Source: JALYXI01 sp963795835 (lineage in GTDB: Bacteria > Acidobacteriota > Terriglobia > Bryobacterales > Bryobacteraceae). From it: 64,000 nt of DNA. Shown here piece after piece: positions 45,105 to 53,489 of this stretch. The DNA lies in NCBI GenBank assembly GCA_963795835.1, contig CAWCJC010000007.1, forward strand, positions 62,001 through 126,000, written 5' to 3'. How positions within the stretch are numbered: position 1 is the stretch's first letter; each line of letters opens with the position of its first letter. Under the pieces are notes generated by a model. The model was not told where the DNA came from. It ran no database searches and saw only the letters and a program-made list of their open reading frames with translations. Both the position numbers and the translations under genes were made by a program.

Positions 45105-46300
45105 CTGGAGTTTCGAAGGCAGTATTTACTTCGGCTGCCGCGAAGCGCATCTGCCACTCGAGTTTGGGTACTCGAAAGCTCTGCTGGAGCGGGCCGGACA
45201 TGAGGCGCTGATTGTCGATGGGCTGATGGATGGCTTGAGTTTGGATGAGATCGGGAAGCAGGTACGGGACTACCATCCGGACTTTACGGTGATCACGACG
45301 GCACCCAGTTATTTGTTCTGGCGGTGCGCGCCCCCCGAATTGCGCATCCCGCTTGAAACCTTGCGTTCCCTACGGCAGTGGGCAGGGAAAACGATTTGTG
45401 TAGGCCCCCATGCTTCTACCACTCCCCATGCAACGATGAGGAAGTTGCAGGTGGACTATGTGGTGCGCGGCGAATGCGAAGAGTTGCTGACGCGCCTTGG
45501 ACAGCTTGCCTGTCGCGCCGCACCAGTCAGATATGTCTGCGCTTCCCGCCTTGCACTGGCCGGATTCCACGATCGCGCGGCATGTGCATCATCATCACCG
45601 CTTCGACCGCGAGCCGGAAGGGCCGGGAGCGGAGATGGAGACCTCGCGGGGATGCCCCTACCACTGTACGTTTTGCGCCAAAGACAACTTTCGCAACACG
45701 TTTCGCAAACGGCCTCTGTCCGTGATCCTCGAAGAGCTTGATGGATTGCTGGCGCAGGGCGTGGAGTATGTGTACTTCATTGATGAAATCTTTCTGCCGA
45801 GCGAGCCCATGTTGCAAGCCTTCGCGGAGCGGCGGTTCAAATTAGGTGTGCAAACCCGCATCGATTTGTGGAGCGAGAAACAACTGGACCTGTTGGGCGC
45901 GGCCGGATGCGTTTCGATAGAAGCCGGAGTCGAGAGCATCACGGTCGAGGGGCGGAAGATTCTGGACAAGAAGTGCAAGATGTCCACCGACGATCTGGCT
46001 TCGCGGCTGATCTACGCAAAGGGACGCGTGCCCTTCGTTCAAGCCAATCTGCTCGAATCGAAGCATGACGATCCCACTGAGGTTCGGGCTTGGCGGGAGC
46101 ACCTGATCGCGAATGGAGTGTGGTCAAACGAGCCGGTGCCGATGTTCCCGTACCCTGGATCGCCCGATTACACGAATCGGTGGGGCGCCGCGGATGACCG
46201 CGCATGGGAGCGCGCGCACGAGTTTTATTTAGGCGTATACGATCGATTCAGCGACGTTCAGGAGCAGAGGCCGGCACCGCTGGTCGAAATTGAGAGATGA
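45079..46300 (+). pseudogene. B12-binding-domain radical SAM protein, frameshifted near 45500
   Basis: From the ATG at 45079 a Rossmann-like domain of about 140 residues (GYSKALLERAGHEALIVDGL, VDYVVRGECEELLTRL) resembles the B12-binding half of B12/radical-SAM proteins, though without DxHxxG. The frame then shifts by +1 between about 45490 and 45520, and the second half runs MSALPALHWPDSTIARH...GAEMETSRGCPYHCTFCAKDN with the 4Fe-4S CxxxCxxC, ending at 46300. The joint looks shorter than in relatives I recall, so a few residues may also be missing. I recall a TIGR family (B12_rSAM_oligo) in rhizobial sugar clusters; assignment to it is tentative. Chemistry may be a C-methylation or epimerisation on the sugar. 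Confidence 0.7.
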
Positions 46301-47307
46301 AGGTCCTAATGACCACCGATACAGTCGGCGGCGTTTGGAACTTCACGTTAACTTTGGCCCGGGCTTTACCGTTTGAAGTCCACATCGCGACGATGGGGCG
46401 GAAATTGAGTGCGGCTCAACGTCTCGAAATTGCGGATTTCGCGTTCTATGAGAGCGAGTTCCCACTGGAGTGGATGCCGAACCCGTGGAGAGGGGTCGAA
46501 CGAGCGGGCGAGTGGCTGCTGTGGCTCGAGAAAGAGATCCAGCCGGACCTGATCCATCACAATACTTTGCCGCTCGCGCATTTACCCTTTGCCGCTCCTG
46601 GTATTGTGACGGTGCACTCGTGTGTTTGGTCTTGGTGGGAAGCCGTAAAAGGTGGCTCCGCGCCGGCAGAGTGGGACGAATATCGCACCCGCGTCACACG
46701 AAGCTTGCGGGCTGCTGATCAGGTAATTACTCCTTCCGCAACAATGCAGGCTGCCGTGCAGCGCTGGTATGGCGTGAAAGCCAGCGTAATTCCTAATTTT
46801 GCCAAGAGAAGTTCGTTGCCTTGCGTAAAGGAGCCTTTGATTTTTGCCGCGGGACGCGCTTGGGACGAGGCAAAAAATCTGAATGCCCTCGTTGATTTGA
46901 TGCCGAAATTGAGTTGGCCGGTTCATATCGCGGGTGAGGGAAGCGAATTGGGGCATCTGAGCGCGGCTGAGATGGACCGGTGGTATGCACGGGCGGCCAT
47001 TTATGCTTGGCCTGCCAAGTACGAGCCGTTTGGACTTTCGGTGCTGGAAGCGGCGCAGCATGGGTGCTGTCTGGTGCTGGGAGATATCCCCAGCCTTCGC
47101 GAGAACTGGGACGGGGCGGCTCATTTCGTCAGTACCGGCGAAGGTCTCGTTTCCACCATCGAACTGTTGATAGCGGATGCTGAATTGCGACGTGAGTACA
47201 GCGAGCGGGCGAAACAGCGCTCCGGGCGATTTAGTGAAATGTCGACGGCCAAAGCGTATAGTGCGGCGTATCAGCAGGTTCTCTCAGGAGCCTTGTGCGC
47301 GTCGTAA
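46297..47307 (+). CDS. glycosyltransferase family 4
   Basis: 336 residues, GT-B fold. The N-terminus starts VLMTTDTVGGVWNFTLTLARAL (donor-independent Rossmann), and the C-terminal domain has AAGRAWDEAKNLNALVDLM, HIAGEGSELGHL and YEPFGLSVLEAAQHGCCLV, the E-x7-E retaining motif. It is cytoplasmic and transfers a sugar from a nucleotide donor. It overlaps the radical-SAM gene by ATGA and the next gene by 13 bp. Confidence 0.9.
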   Translation: MKVLMTTDTVGGVWNFTLTLARALPFEVHIATMGRKLSAAQRLEIADFAFYESEFPLEWMPNPWRGVERAGEWLLWLEKEIQPDLIHHNTLPLAHLPFAAPGIVTVHSCVWSWWEAVKGGSAPAEWDEYRTRVTRSLRAADQVITPSATMQAAVQRWYGVKASVIPNFAKRSSLPCVKEPLIFAAGRAWDEAKNLNALVDLMPKLSWPVHIAGEGSELGHLSAAEMDRWYARAAIYAWPAKYEPFGLSVLEAAQHGCCLVLGDIPSLRENWDGAAHFVSTGEGLVSTIELLIADAELRREYSERAKQRSGRFSEMSTAKAYSAAYQQVLSGALCAS

Positions 47308-48389
47308 TCTTTTGCCACTCGATTCTTTCGGATTGGAACCACGGCAACGCTCATTTTCTGCGTGGAGTGACCTCTGAGCTAATCGCGCGCGGGCACGATG
47401 TGCGGGTGATGGAGCCAGAGGACGCCTGGAGCATTCAAAACCTATTGAAGGACCAGGGCGTAGAAGCGCTCGAGCGATTCCGGTCAGCCTATCCGACAAT
47501 CCATTCTGAAAGATATCAGCCAGCGGCGCTCGATCTTCCTCGCCTCCTACGGGGCACCGATTTGGTGATTGTGCATGAATGGAATGATCCGGAGCTAATT
47601 CGTTTAGTAGGAGAGCATCACGCATCCCATCCGGGGTATCGGCTGTTCTTCCATGATTCGCACCACAGGAGCGTCACTGCTCCGGCGGAGATGGCGAGGT
47701 TCGATCTACGGCATTACGATGGCGTGCTGGCGTTTGGTAGCGTAATTCGGGATGTATATCTGGAACGCGGTTGGGCCAAGCGGGCGTGGACCTGGCATGA
47801 GGCCGCCGATACGCGGGTCTTTCATCCAGTGGCGAGTGGGGGGACGATTGGCGACTTGGTATGGATCGGCAACTGGGGCGACGACGAGCGCACCCGGGAG
47901 TTGAACGAGTTCCTCTTTGAGCCTGTAAATGCGTTAGGTCTGAAGGCGAAGGTGTATGGCGTCCGCTATCCTCTGGAGGCGCTGGGGAAACTGCAAGACT
48001 TGGGAATTGAATACGGCGGATATCTCCCGAACTTCCTTGCTCCGCAAATCTACGGACAATATCGTTGTACGGTTCATGTGCCGCGCGGGCCTTATGCGCG
48101 CGCGTTGCCGGGAATTCCCACCATCCGCGTTTTTGAGGCAATGGCTTGTGCAATTCCGTTATTCAGTGCGCCTTGGCAGGATTCGGAGCGGTTGTTCGAG
48201 CCAGGGGAAGAGTACTGGATGGCGCGGAACGGCGTAGAAATGACAGGCATGATCGAGCAGGTGCTGGCTCATCCGGAGCGCGGACAATCGCGAGCGCGTT
48301 GTGGCTTTGAGATGGTGCAGAGGCGGCATACCTGCGCACATCGCGTGGACGAATTGCTCGAAATCTTTCGGACGTTGGAGGCCGAATAG
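47295..48389 (+). CDS. CgeB-like glycosyltransferase (paralogue 1 of 4)
   Basis: 364 residues from a GTG at 47295 overlapping the upstream gene. An N-terminal CHSILSDWNHGNAHFLRGV and SELIARGHDVRVMEP, and a C-terminal IPTIRVFEAMACAIPLFSAPWQDSERLFEPGEEYWMA in part, match the Glyco_trans_1_2/CgeB type. It is the most divergent of four related enzymes here. The donor sugar is unknown. Confidence 0.85.
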   Translation: MRVVIFCHSILSDWNHGNAHFLRGVTSELIARGHDVRVMEPEDAWSIQNLLKDQGVEALERFRSAYPTIHSERYQPAALDLPRLLRGTDLVIVHEWNDPELIRLVGEHHASHPGYRLFFHDSHHRSVTAPAEMARFDLRHYDGVLAFGSVIRDVYLERGWAKRAWTWHEAADTRVFHPVASGGTIGDLVWIGNWGDDERTRELNEFLFEPVNALGLKAKVYGVRYPLEALGKLQDLGIEYGGYLPNFLAPQIYGQYRCTVHVPRGPYARALPGIPTIRVFEAMACAIPLFSAPWQDSERLFEPGEEYWMARNGVEMTGMIEQVLAHPERGQSRARCGFEMVQRRHTCAHRVDELLEIFRTLEAE

Positions 48390-49439
48390 TTGGGGTTGAA
48401 GATTGCGTTCTTCGGGTCGAGCCTGGTTTCGGCATATTGGAACGGAGCGGCAACATATTATCGGGGCATGATTCGCGCGCTTGATGAACGCGGTCATCGG
48501 GTCACGTTTTTTGAACCGGATGCGTATGATCGGCAGAAACATCGCGATATCGAAGATCCGCCCTGGGCGCGCGTGGTGGTGTACGACCAACCGGAGCAGG
48601 CTCTCGAACAAGCGCGTCGCGCAGATCTGGTAGTGAAGGCGAGCGGCGTCGGCGTGTTCGATGAATTGCTGGAGCGAGCCGTGGCGGAGCTTGGCACGAT
48701 AAAGGCCTTTTGGGACGTGGATGCGCCGGCGACACTGGACCGGGTGCGCGCGAATCCAAAGGATCCGTTTGCCGAACTGATTCCGAAGTACGACCTGATT
48801 TTGACTTACGGCGGCGGCGATCCAGTCGTGAACGCGTATAAGGCTCTGGGGGCGCGGGTCTGTGTCCCTATCTATAACGCGCTCGATCCGACGACGCATT
48901 ATCCGGTACCGCCGGAGGAGCGATTTGCCTGCGACCTGGCCTTCCTGGGAAATCGGTTGCCGGACCGGGAGGCTCGCGTCGATGAGTTCTTCTTTCGGGC
49001 GGCGAAATTGAGCCCTCAAGACCAATTCTTATTTGGCGGAAGTGGGTGGGCCGATAAACCCCTGTCGAGTAACACGCGGTATCTGGATCATGTTTATACG
49101 CGAGATCATAATGCGCTGAACGTATCGGCGAAGACGGTGCTAAATGTCTCGCGCGAAAGCATGGCGCGATATGGGTTTTCACCGGCCACGCGCGTCTTCG
49201 AAGCAGCGGGAGCTGGGGCCTGTCTGATTACAGATACTTGGGAGGGAATTGAATTGTTCCTGGAGCCGGGTAAAGAAATTCTGGTGGCTCGCGACGGAGC
49301 GGAAGTCTCGGACCATGTCGTTCGAACCTCTCCGCAGCGCGCTCACGAAATTGGGGCAGCGGCGCTGGAGCACGTGCTTGCTGAGCATACGTATGCGCAT
49401 CGTGCCGAGCTATTCGAAGAGGTCCTGGGCGCGCAATGA
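48390..49439 (+). CDS. CgeB-like glycosyltransferase (paralogue 2 of 4)
   Basis: 349 residues from a TTG at 48390 that directly follows the upstream stop. Landmarks: FFGSSLVSAYWNGAATYYRGM, DERGHRVTFFEPD, AFWDVDAPATLDRV, and a C-terminal RVFEAAGAGACLITDTWEGIELFLEPGKEI. The DVDAPATL element parallels DIDTPVTL and DLDTPVTL in paralogues 3 and 4. It overlaps paralogue 3 by ATGA. Confidence 0.87.
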   Translation: MGLKIAFFGSSLVSAYWNGAATYYRGMIRALDERGHRVTFFEPDAYDRQKHRDIEDPPWARVVVYDQPEQALEQARRADLVVKASGVGVFDELLERAVAELGTIKAFWDVDAPATLDRVRANPKDPFAELIPKYDLILTYGGGDPVVNAYKALGARVCVPIYNALDPTTHYPVPPEERFACDLAFLGNRLPDREARVDEFFFRAAKLSPQDQFLFGGSGWADKPLSSNTRYLDHVYTRDHNALNVSAKTVLNVSRESMARYGFSPATRVFEAAGAGACLITDTWEGIELFLEPGKEILVARDGAEVSDHVVRTSPQRAHEIGAAALEHVLAEHTYAHRAELFEEVLGAQ

Positions 49440-50761
49440 GGATTGTGATTCTGGGATTGTCGGTGACCTCCTCGTGGGGCAATGGTCATGCGACAACATA
49501 TCGCGGCCTTATGCGGGGTCTGGCGGAGCGCGGGCATGACGTGTTGTTTCTGGAGCGCGATGTGCCCTGGTATGCGGACAATCGCGACCTGCGGAATCCG
49601 CCGTTTGGACACACGGAGCTGTACGGATCCCTGGAGGAGTTGAAGGACCGGTTCGCGAGGGACATTGCGCGCGCGGATTTGAGCATCGTGGGGAGCTATG
49701 TCCCGCAGGGCGTCGCAGTGGGCGAGTGGGTGTTGCGAACTGCCAAGGGCGTGACTGCGTTCTACGATATCGATACGCCGGTGACGCTGGGAAAGCTCGA
49801 TCGAGGCGACTTCGAGTATCTGACGCCGGAGTTGGCGGGGCGCTACGATCTGTATCTTTCCTTTACGGGTGGGCCTACGTTGGAGAGGATTCGAAAAACG
49901 TACGGCGCGAAGCACCCTTGCGCGCTCTATTGTTCCGTGGACCCCGAGGTTTACCGTCCGCAGGAGTTTGCAATGGAATGGGACTTGGGGTACCTGGGAA
50001 CCTATAGCGACGACCGGCAACCCGCGCTCGAACGCATGCTGATTGAGCCTGCGCGAAAGTTCAGCAAGAAGCGCTTTGTGGTGGCAGGGCCCCAGTATCC
50101 GGACGCGATCCAGTGGCCTGAGAACGTGCAGCGCATTGAGCACTTGGGGCCGGCAGATCACAGGGAGTTCTACAACTCCCAGCGCTTCACTCTGAACGTA
50201 ACGCGTAGAGAGATGGTGGAGGCGGGTTGGTCGCCGAGCGTGCGGTTGTTTGAAGCGGCAGCGTGTGGGGTACCGATACTTTCCGATTACTGGCCGGGGC
50301 TGGAGGAATTTTTTAAGCCCGGGAAGGAAATTATTTTGGACGATGCCGCGGGCGCGCTGGCGTGTATTGGCGAGGGCGACCGGCGTGCGATTGGATTGCG
50401 GGCCCGGGATGTGGTGTTGCGGAAACATACGGCCGCTTGCAGGGCGACGGAACTCGAGAACTATGTCAACCAGGTTTCTTTTGATAAGGCACGGCGAAAC
50501 GGACATGGTGGGAAGCAGGCTCTCGGGACGCATGCCGGGCGTCCCCTTGAACGCGAAGGGGCGGGAGCAGGCGGAGCAGTTGCCGGAAGTACTGCGGGGG
50601 CTGCTTCCCGAAACGGAGCTGGCAGCGGTGTACAGCAGTCCTCTGCAACGCGCCCAGGAAACAGCGGAGCCTCTGGCGCGGGAGCGGGGCCTGGTGGTGG
50701 AAGTGCGGGGGGCGCTCGCGGAGCTCGATTACGGCGAGTGGACGGGACGCAGCTTTCATGA
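49436..50761 (+). CDS. CgeB-like glycosyltransferase (paralogue 3 of 4), normal stop lost
   Basis: The glycosyltransferase itself ends near residue 343, about position 50460: GLSVTSSWGNGHATTYRG, YDIDTPVTLGKLDRG, LSFTGGPTLERI, SVRLFEAAACGVPILSDYWPGLEEFF, RKHTAACRATELENYV. Paralogues end a few residues after the corresponding point. Here the frame continues about 300 bp into the next gene, giving a Gly/Ala-rich tail that is only an out-of-frame reading of the phosphatase. A missing stop from a mutation or base error near 50460 is likely. The start overlaps the previous gene by ATGA. Confidence 0.8.
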   Translation: MRIVILGLSVTSSWGNGHATTYRGLMRGLAERGHDVLFLERDVPWYADNRDLRNPPFGHTELYGSLEELKDRFARDIARADLSIVGSYVPQGVAVGEWVLRTAKGVTAFYDIDTPVTLGKLDRGDFEYLTPELAGRYDLYLSFTGGPTLERIRKTYGAKHPCALYCSVDPEVYRPQEFAMEWDLGYLGTYSDDRQPALERMLIEPARKFSKKRFVVAGPQYPDAIQWPENVQRIEHLGPADHREFYNSQRFTLNVTRREMVEAGWSPSVRLFEAAACGVPILSDYWPGLEEFFKPGKEIILDDAAGALACIGEGDRRAIGLRARDVVLRKHTAACRATELENYVNQVSFDKARRNGHGGKQALGTHAGRPLEREGAGAGGAVAGSTAGAASRNGAGSGVQQSSATRPGNSGASGAGAGPGGGSAGGARGARLRRVDGTQLS

Positions 50762-51029
50762 CCTGGAACAAGACCCCCAGTGGAGAGCGTTCAATGAGCA
50801 TAGAGGTTCGGTACGGGTGCCGGGTGGGGAATCGATGCTCGACCTCCAGGTGCGCGCGGTGAAAGAATTGGATTCGCTTAGCCGGTTGCATAAAGATGCG
50901 ACTCTTGCCGTGGTCAGCCACGCGGAGTGGATTCGCAGCGTGGTGTTACACGAGCGGAGGATGGATCTTGACTCATTTTGGGAAGTGCAGATTGAGACGG
51001 CTTCCGTGAACCTGGTGGTTTGGGTATGA
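50463..51029 (+). CDS. histidine phosphatase (phosphoglycerate-mutase-like)
   Basis: 188 residues from the ATG at 50463. RHG motif LLIRHGETD with phospho-acceptor H10, YSSPLQRAQETAEPLA, LAELDYGEWTGRSFHDL and second His in VVSHAEWIRS are the branch-1 phosphatase signature. The longer in-frame start inside the glycosyltransferase is rejected. Placed between CgeB-like enzymes, it may hydrolyse a sugar phosphate or phospho-donor of the pathway (inference). The stop overlaps paralogue 4 by ATGA. Confidence 0.9.
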   Translation: MSTRFLLIRHGETDMVGSRLSGRMPGVPLNAKGREQAEQLPEVLRGLLPETELAAVYSSPLQRAQETAEPLARERGLVVEVRGALAELDYGEWTGRSFHDLEQDPQWRAFNEHRGSVRVPGGESMLDLQVRAVKELDSLSRLHKDATLAVVSHAEWIRSVVLHERRMDLDSFWEVQIETASVNLVVWV

Positions 51030-52081
51030 AGCTGGTGGTGTTCGGGCTTTCGATAACCTCCAGTTGGGGCAACGGTCACGCAACTCTTTGGCGCGGCTTG
51101 TTTCGTGCCATGGTGAAGCGGGGGCACAAGCCAGTATTCTTTGAACGCGATACGGATTACTACAGAGCGCATCGGGACCTGACCGAGGTGGACGGCGCAA
51201 AAATCTGCGTTTACGCGTCGTGGGAGGAAGTCAAGGAGCAGGCCGAGCGTGAGTTGAGGGATGCGGATGTGGGGATGGTAACTTCCTATTGCGCGGACGC
51301 GAATCGGGCTTCGGAGATGGTACTGGGGAGTAACGTAGAGGCCAGGTGTTTCTATGATTTGGATACGCCGGTGACGTTGGCCGCTCTCGACCAGGGCGAA
51401 ACGGTGCCTTATCTGCCTCGTGAGGGCTTGGGCGGCTTCGATCTGGTGTTGAGTTATACGGGCGGGCAAGCTTTGGACCGCTTGCGCACTCAGTTGGGCG
51501 CCAGACGTGTCGCGCCTCTCTATGGAAGCGTTGATCCTGAGATTCATCGGCCCGTCGAGCGGGCCCGTGAGTTCGATTTGTCGTACATGGGCACATTCGC
51601 CCAGGATCGGCAGGAGGCATTACAGGCTTTGTTTCTGGAGCCTGCGCGAAAGCTGCCGGATTACAAGTTCCTCTTGGGCGGCGCGCAATATGGGGCAAAT
51701 TTCCCGTGGGGAACCAATGTTTATTTCAAGCAGCACCTGCCTCCCGCTGAACACGCCGGTTTCTATTGCTCGTCGAACTTGACGTTGAATGTAACGCGAC
51801 TTGCCATGAAGCACATGGGCTATTGTCCTTCCGGCCGGTTGTTCGAAGCGGCGGCTTGTGGCGTGCCGATCCTGACGGACTTGTGGGAGGGATTGAATCA
51901 ATTCTTTGTGCCGGGCCAGGAGATTCTGACGGCTGACAATACTGGCGAAGCCATAGCTGCGATTACTTCGAATCAATCAAAGCTGCAAGCCGTCGCCAAT
52001 GCGGCGCGCGAGCGGACTTTGGCCGAGCATACAGCGGAGTGCCGCGTCGCGGATCTGGAGCGTGCTTTATGTGGGGCATAA
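51026..52081 (+). CDS. CgeB-like glycosyltransferase (paralogue 4 of 4)
   Basis: 351 residues from the ATG at 51026; an in-frame TTG at 51020 is less likely. Very close to paralogue 3 at the start (GLSITSSWGNGHATLWRG, RGHKPVFFERD) and throughout (YDLDTPVTLAALDQGE, LSYTGGQALDRLRTQLGAR, LFEAAACGVPILTDLWEGLNQFF). It ends VADLERALCGA, which shows where paralogue 3 should stop. It overlaps the nucleotidyltransferase by 13 bp. Confidence 0.88.
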   Translation: MKLVVFGLSITSSWGNGHATLWRGLFRAMVKRGHKPVFFERDTDYYRAHRDLTEVDGAKICVYASWEEVKEQAERELRDADVGMVTSYCADANRASEMVLGSNVEARCFYDLDTPVTLAALDQGETVPYLPREGLGGFDLVLSYTGGQALDRLRTQLGARRVAPLYGSVDPEIHRPVERAREFDLSYMGTFAQDRQEALQALFLEPARKLPDYKFLLGGAQYGANFPWGTNVYFKQHLPPAEHAGFYCSSNLTLNVTRLAMKHMGYCPSGRLFEAAACGVPILTDLWEGLNQFFVPGQEILTADNTGEAIAAITSNQSKLQAVANAARERTLAEHTAECRVADLERALCGA

Positions 52082-52788
52082 TTCCGGCCGCCGGTGTGGG
52101 AAGCAGGATTCAGCCGCTGGCGTTTTCAAAAGAACTGCTGCCCTTGCAGGACGGCTTGACGGAACGGCCACGCGCGGTGAGCGATTACCTGGTGGAGCGG
52201 TTGCGGGCAGGAGGCGCGGACAAGATCTGTTTCGTGATCTCGCCGCGCAAGAGCGACATTCTGGAGTACTACGGAAGCCGCGTCGAAGGCGCGCATACGT
52301 GCTTTGTGGTGCAGCCTCGCCCAGCCGGTTTGTGCGATGCAGTGTTTCAGCCTGTGCCGTTGATTGCTCAAGATGATGAGCCGGTGTTGATCGGGCTGCC
52401 CGATACCGTTTGGTTTCCGGTGAATGGGTTCAGCGCGCTCGATCGGGACCGCCTGTCGTTCCTGTTGTTTCCCGTGGATGAGCCCCGGCACTTCGACGCC
52501 GTCGTGACAGACGGCAACGGCGCGGTATTGGAGGTTCAGGTAAAGAGCGCCAATGCGGCGACTCATTGGATTTGGGGTGCGTTCCAAATGCCGGGTCGTG
52601 TCTACCATGAGCTGCACAGGCTGTGGCTGGAGCGCGAGCGGCGGGATGAGTATATCGGCACCCTGGTGAATGAATTCCTGCGCCGCGGCGGCGTGGCTTC
52701 GGGGATTCGCGCAGGAACATCGTATCTGGATGTCGGGACCTTACACGGATATCGCGAGGCATTGAAGGCATTGGAGGTGCCGGCTTGA
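52069..52788 (+). CDS. sugar-1-phosphate nucleotidyltransferase
   Basis: 239 residues from the ATG at 52069. WGIIPAAGVGSRIQPLAFSKELLPL is the nucleotide-binding GxGSR signature, followed by a GLPDTVWFP metal-binding segment and a C-terminal VNEFLRRGGVASGIRAG...YLDVGTLHGY resembling glucose-1-phosphate thymidylyltransferase ends. It supplies a nucleotide sugar for the epimerases or glycosyltransferases of this cluster; the NTP cannot be read from sequence. The upstream in-frame extension overlaps the preceding gene and is rejected. Confidence 0.87.
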   Translation: MWGIIPAAGVGSRIQPLAFSKELLPLQDGLTERPRAVSDYLVERLRAGGADKICFVISPRKSDILEYYGSRVEGAHTCFVVQPRPAGLCDAVFQPVPLIAQDDEPVLIGLPDTVWFPVNGFSALDRDRLSFLLFPVDEPRHFDAVVTDGNGAVLEVQVKSANAATHWIWGAFQMPGRVYHELHRLWLERERRDEYIGTLVNEFLRRGGVASGIRAGTSYLDVGTLHGYREALKALEVPA

Positions 52789-53489
52789 CGGAGCAGGAGA
52801 TTCGGACGCGCGTGGAAGAGTTGGGACCCTGGTTCCACAACATTGATCTAAAAGGTGTACACACAGCGCCCCATCATTTCCTGGGCGACTATCCCAGCTT
52901 CAAATTTCGCAATTTCGCCCATGCCATCCCGCAGGATCTGTCGGGCAAGAGCGTGCTCGATATCGGTTGCAACGGCGGCTTCTATTCGATTGAGATGAAA
53001 CGGCGCGGTGCCGCGCGCGTGGTGGGTATCGATTCCGATGAAGACTATCTGCGGCAGGCGCGGTTCGCAACAGAAGTTTTAGGCTACGACATCGAGTTTC
53101 GAAATTTGTCCGTCTATGATGTCGCTCAATTGGGTGAGCGCTTCGATGTCGTGATCTTCATGGGCGTGCTGTATCACCTGCGGCATCCGTTGCTGGCGCT
53201 CGATCTCTTGCATGAGCATGTAACGAAGGATCTTCTGATTTTTCAGTCTTTGCAGCGCGGGACAGAGAAGGTTTTTGAGGTTGAAGAGGACTATCCGTTC
53301 GCGGAAACGGGCATTTTTGAGCAGGAGGGATTTCCTCTGATGTACTTCATCGAGAAGAGTTACTCGCAGGACCCAACAAACTGGTGGTTTCCCAATCGCG
53401 CGTGCGTGGAAGCAATGCTGCGGAGCGCGGGATTCGAGATTCAGGAGCGCGCCGAACAGGAGGTTTTCATCTGCCGACGGAAGCCGTAA
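52785..53489 (+). CDS. SAM-dependent methyltransferase of sugar clusters (TIGR04290/Rta_06860-like)
   Basis: 234 residues from a TTG at 52785 overlapping the previous stop. Motif I SVLDIGCNGGFYSIEMKRRGA, then VVGIDSDEDYLRQARF, FDVVIFMGVLYHLRHPLLALDLL, and a C-terminal WWFPNRACVEAMLRSAGFEI. The sequence style fits a methyltransferase group I recall as TIGR04290, found with B12-radical-SAM and glycosyltransferase genes; this family call is from memory. It probably methylates a sugar of the assembled glycan. Confidence 0.85.
   Translation: MTEQEIRTRVEELGPWFHNIDLKGVHTAPHHFLGDYPSFKFRNFAHAIPQDLSGKSVLDIGCNGGFYSIEMKRRGAARVVGIDSDEDYLRQARFATEVLGYDIEFRNLSVYDVAQLGERFDVVIFMGVLYHLRHPLLALDLLHEHVTKDLLIFQSLQRGTEKVFEVEEDYPFAETGIFEQEGFPLMYFIEKSYSQDPTNWWFPNRACVEAMLRSAGFEIQERAEQEVFICRRKP

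Noticed and set aside
49343..50533. 396-aa minus-strand frame opposite glycosyltransferase paralogue 3
   Set aside because: Shadow frame rich in His/Arg/Pro; the plus-strand gene has clear paralogues.
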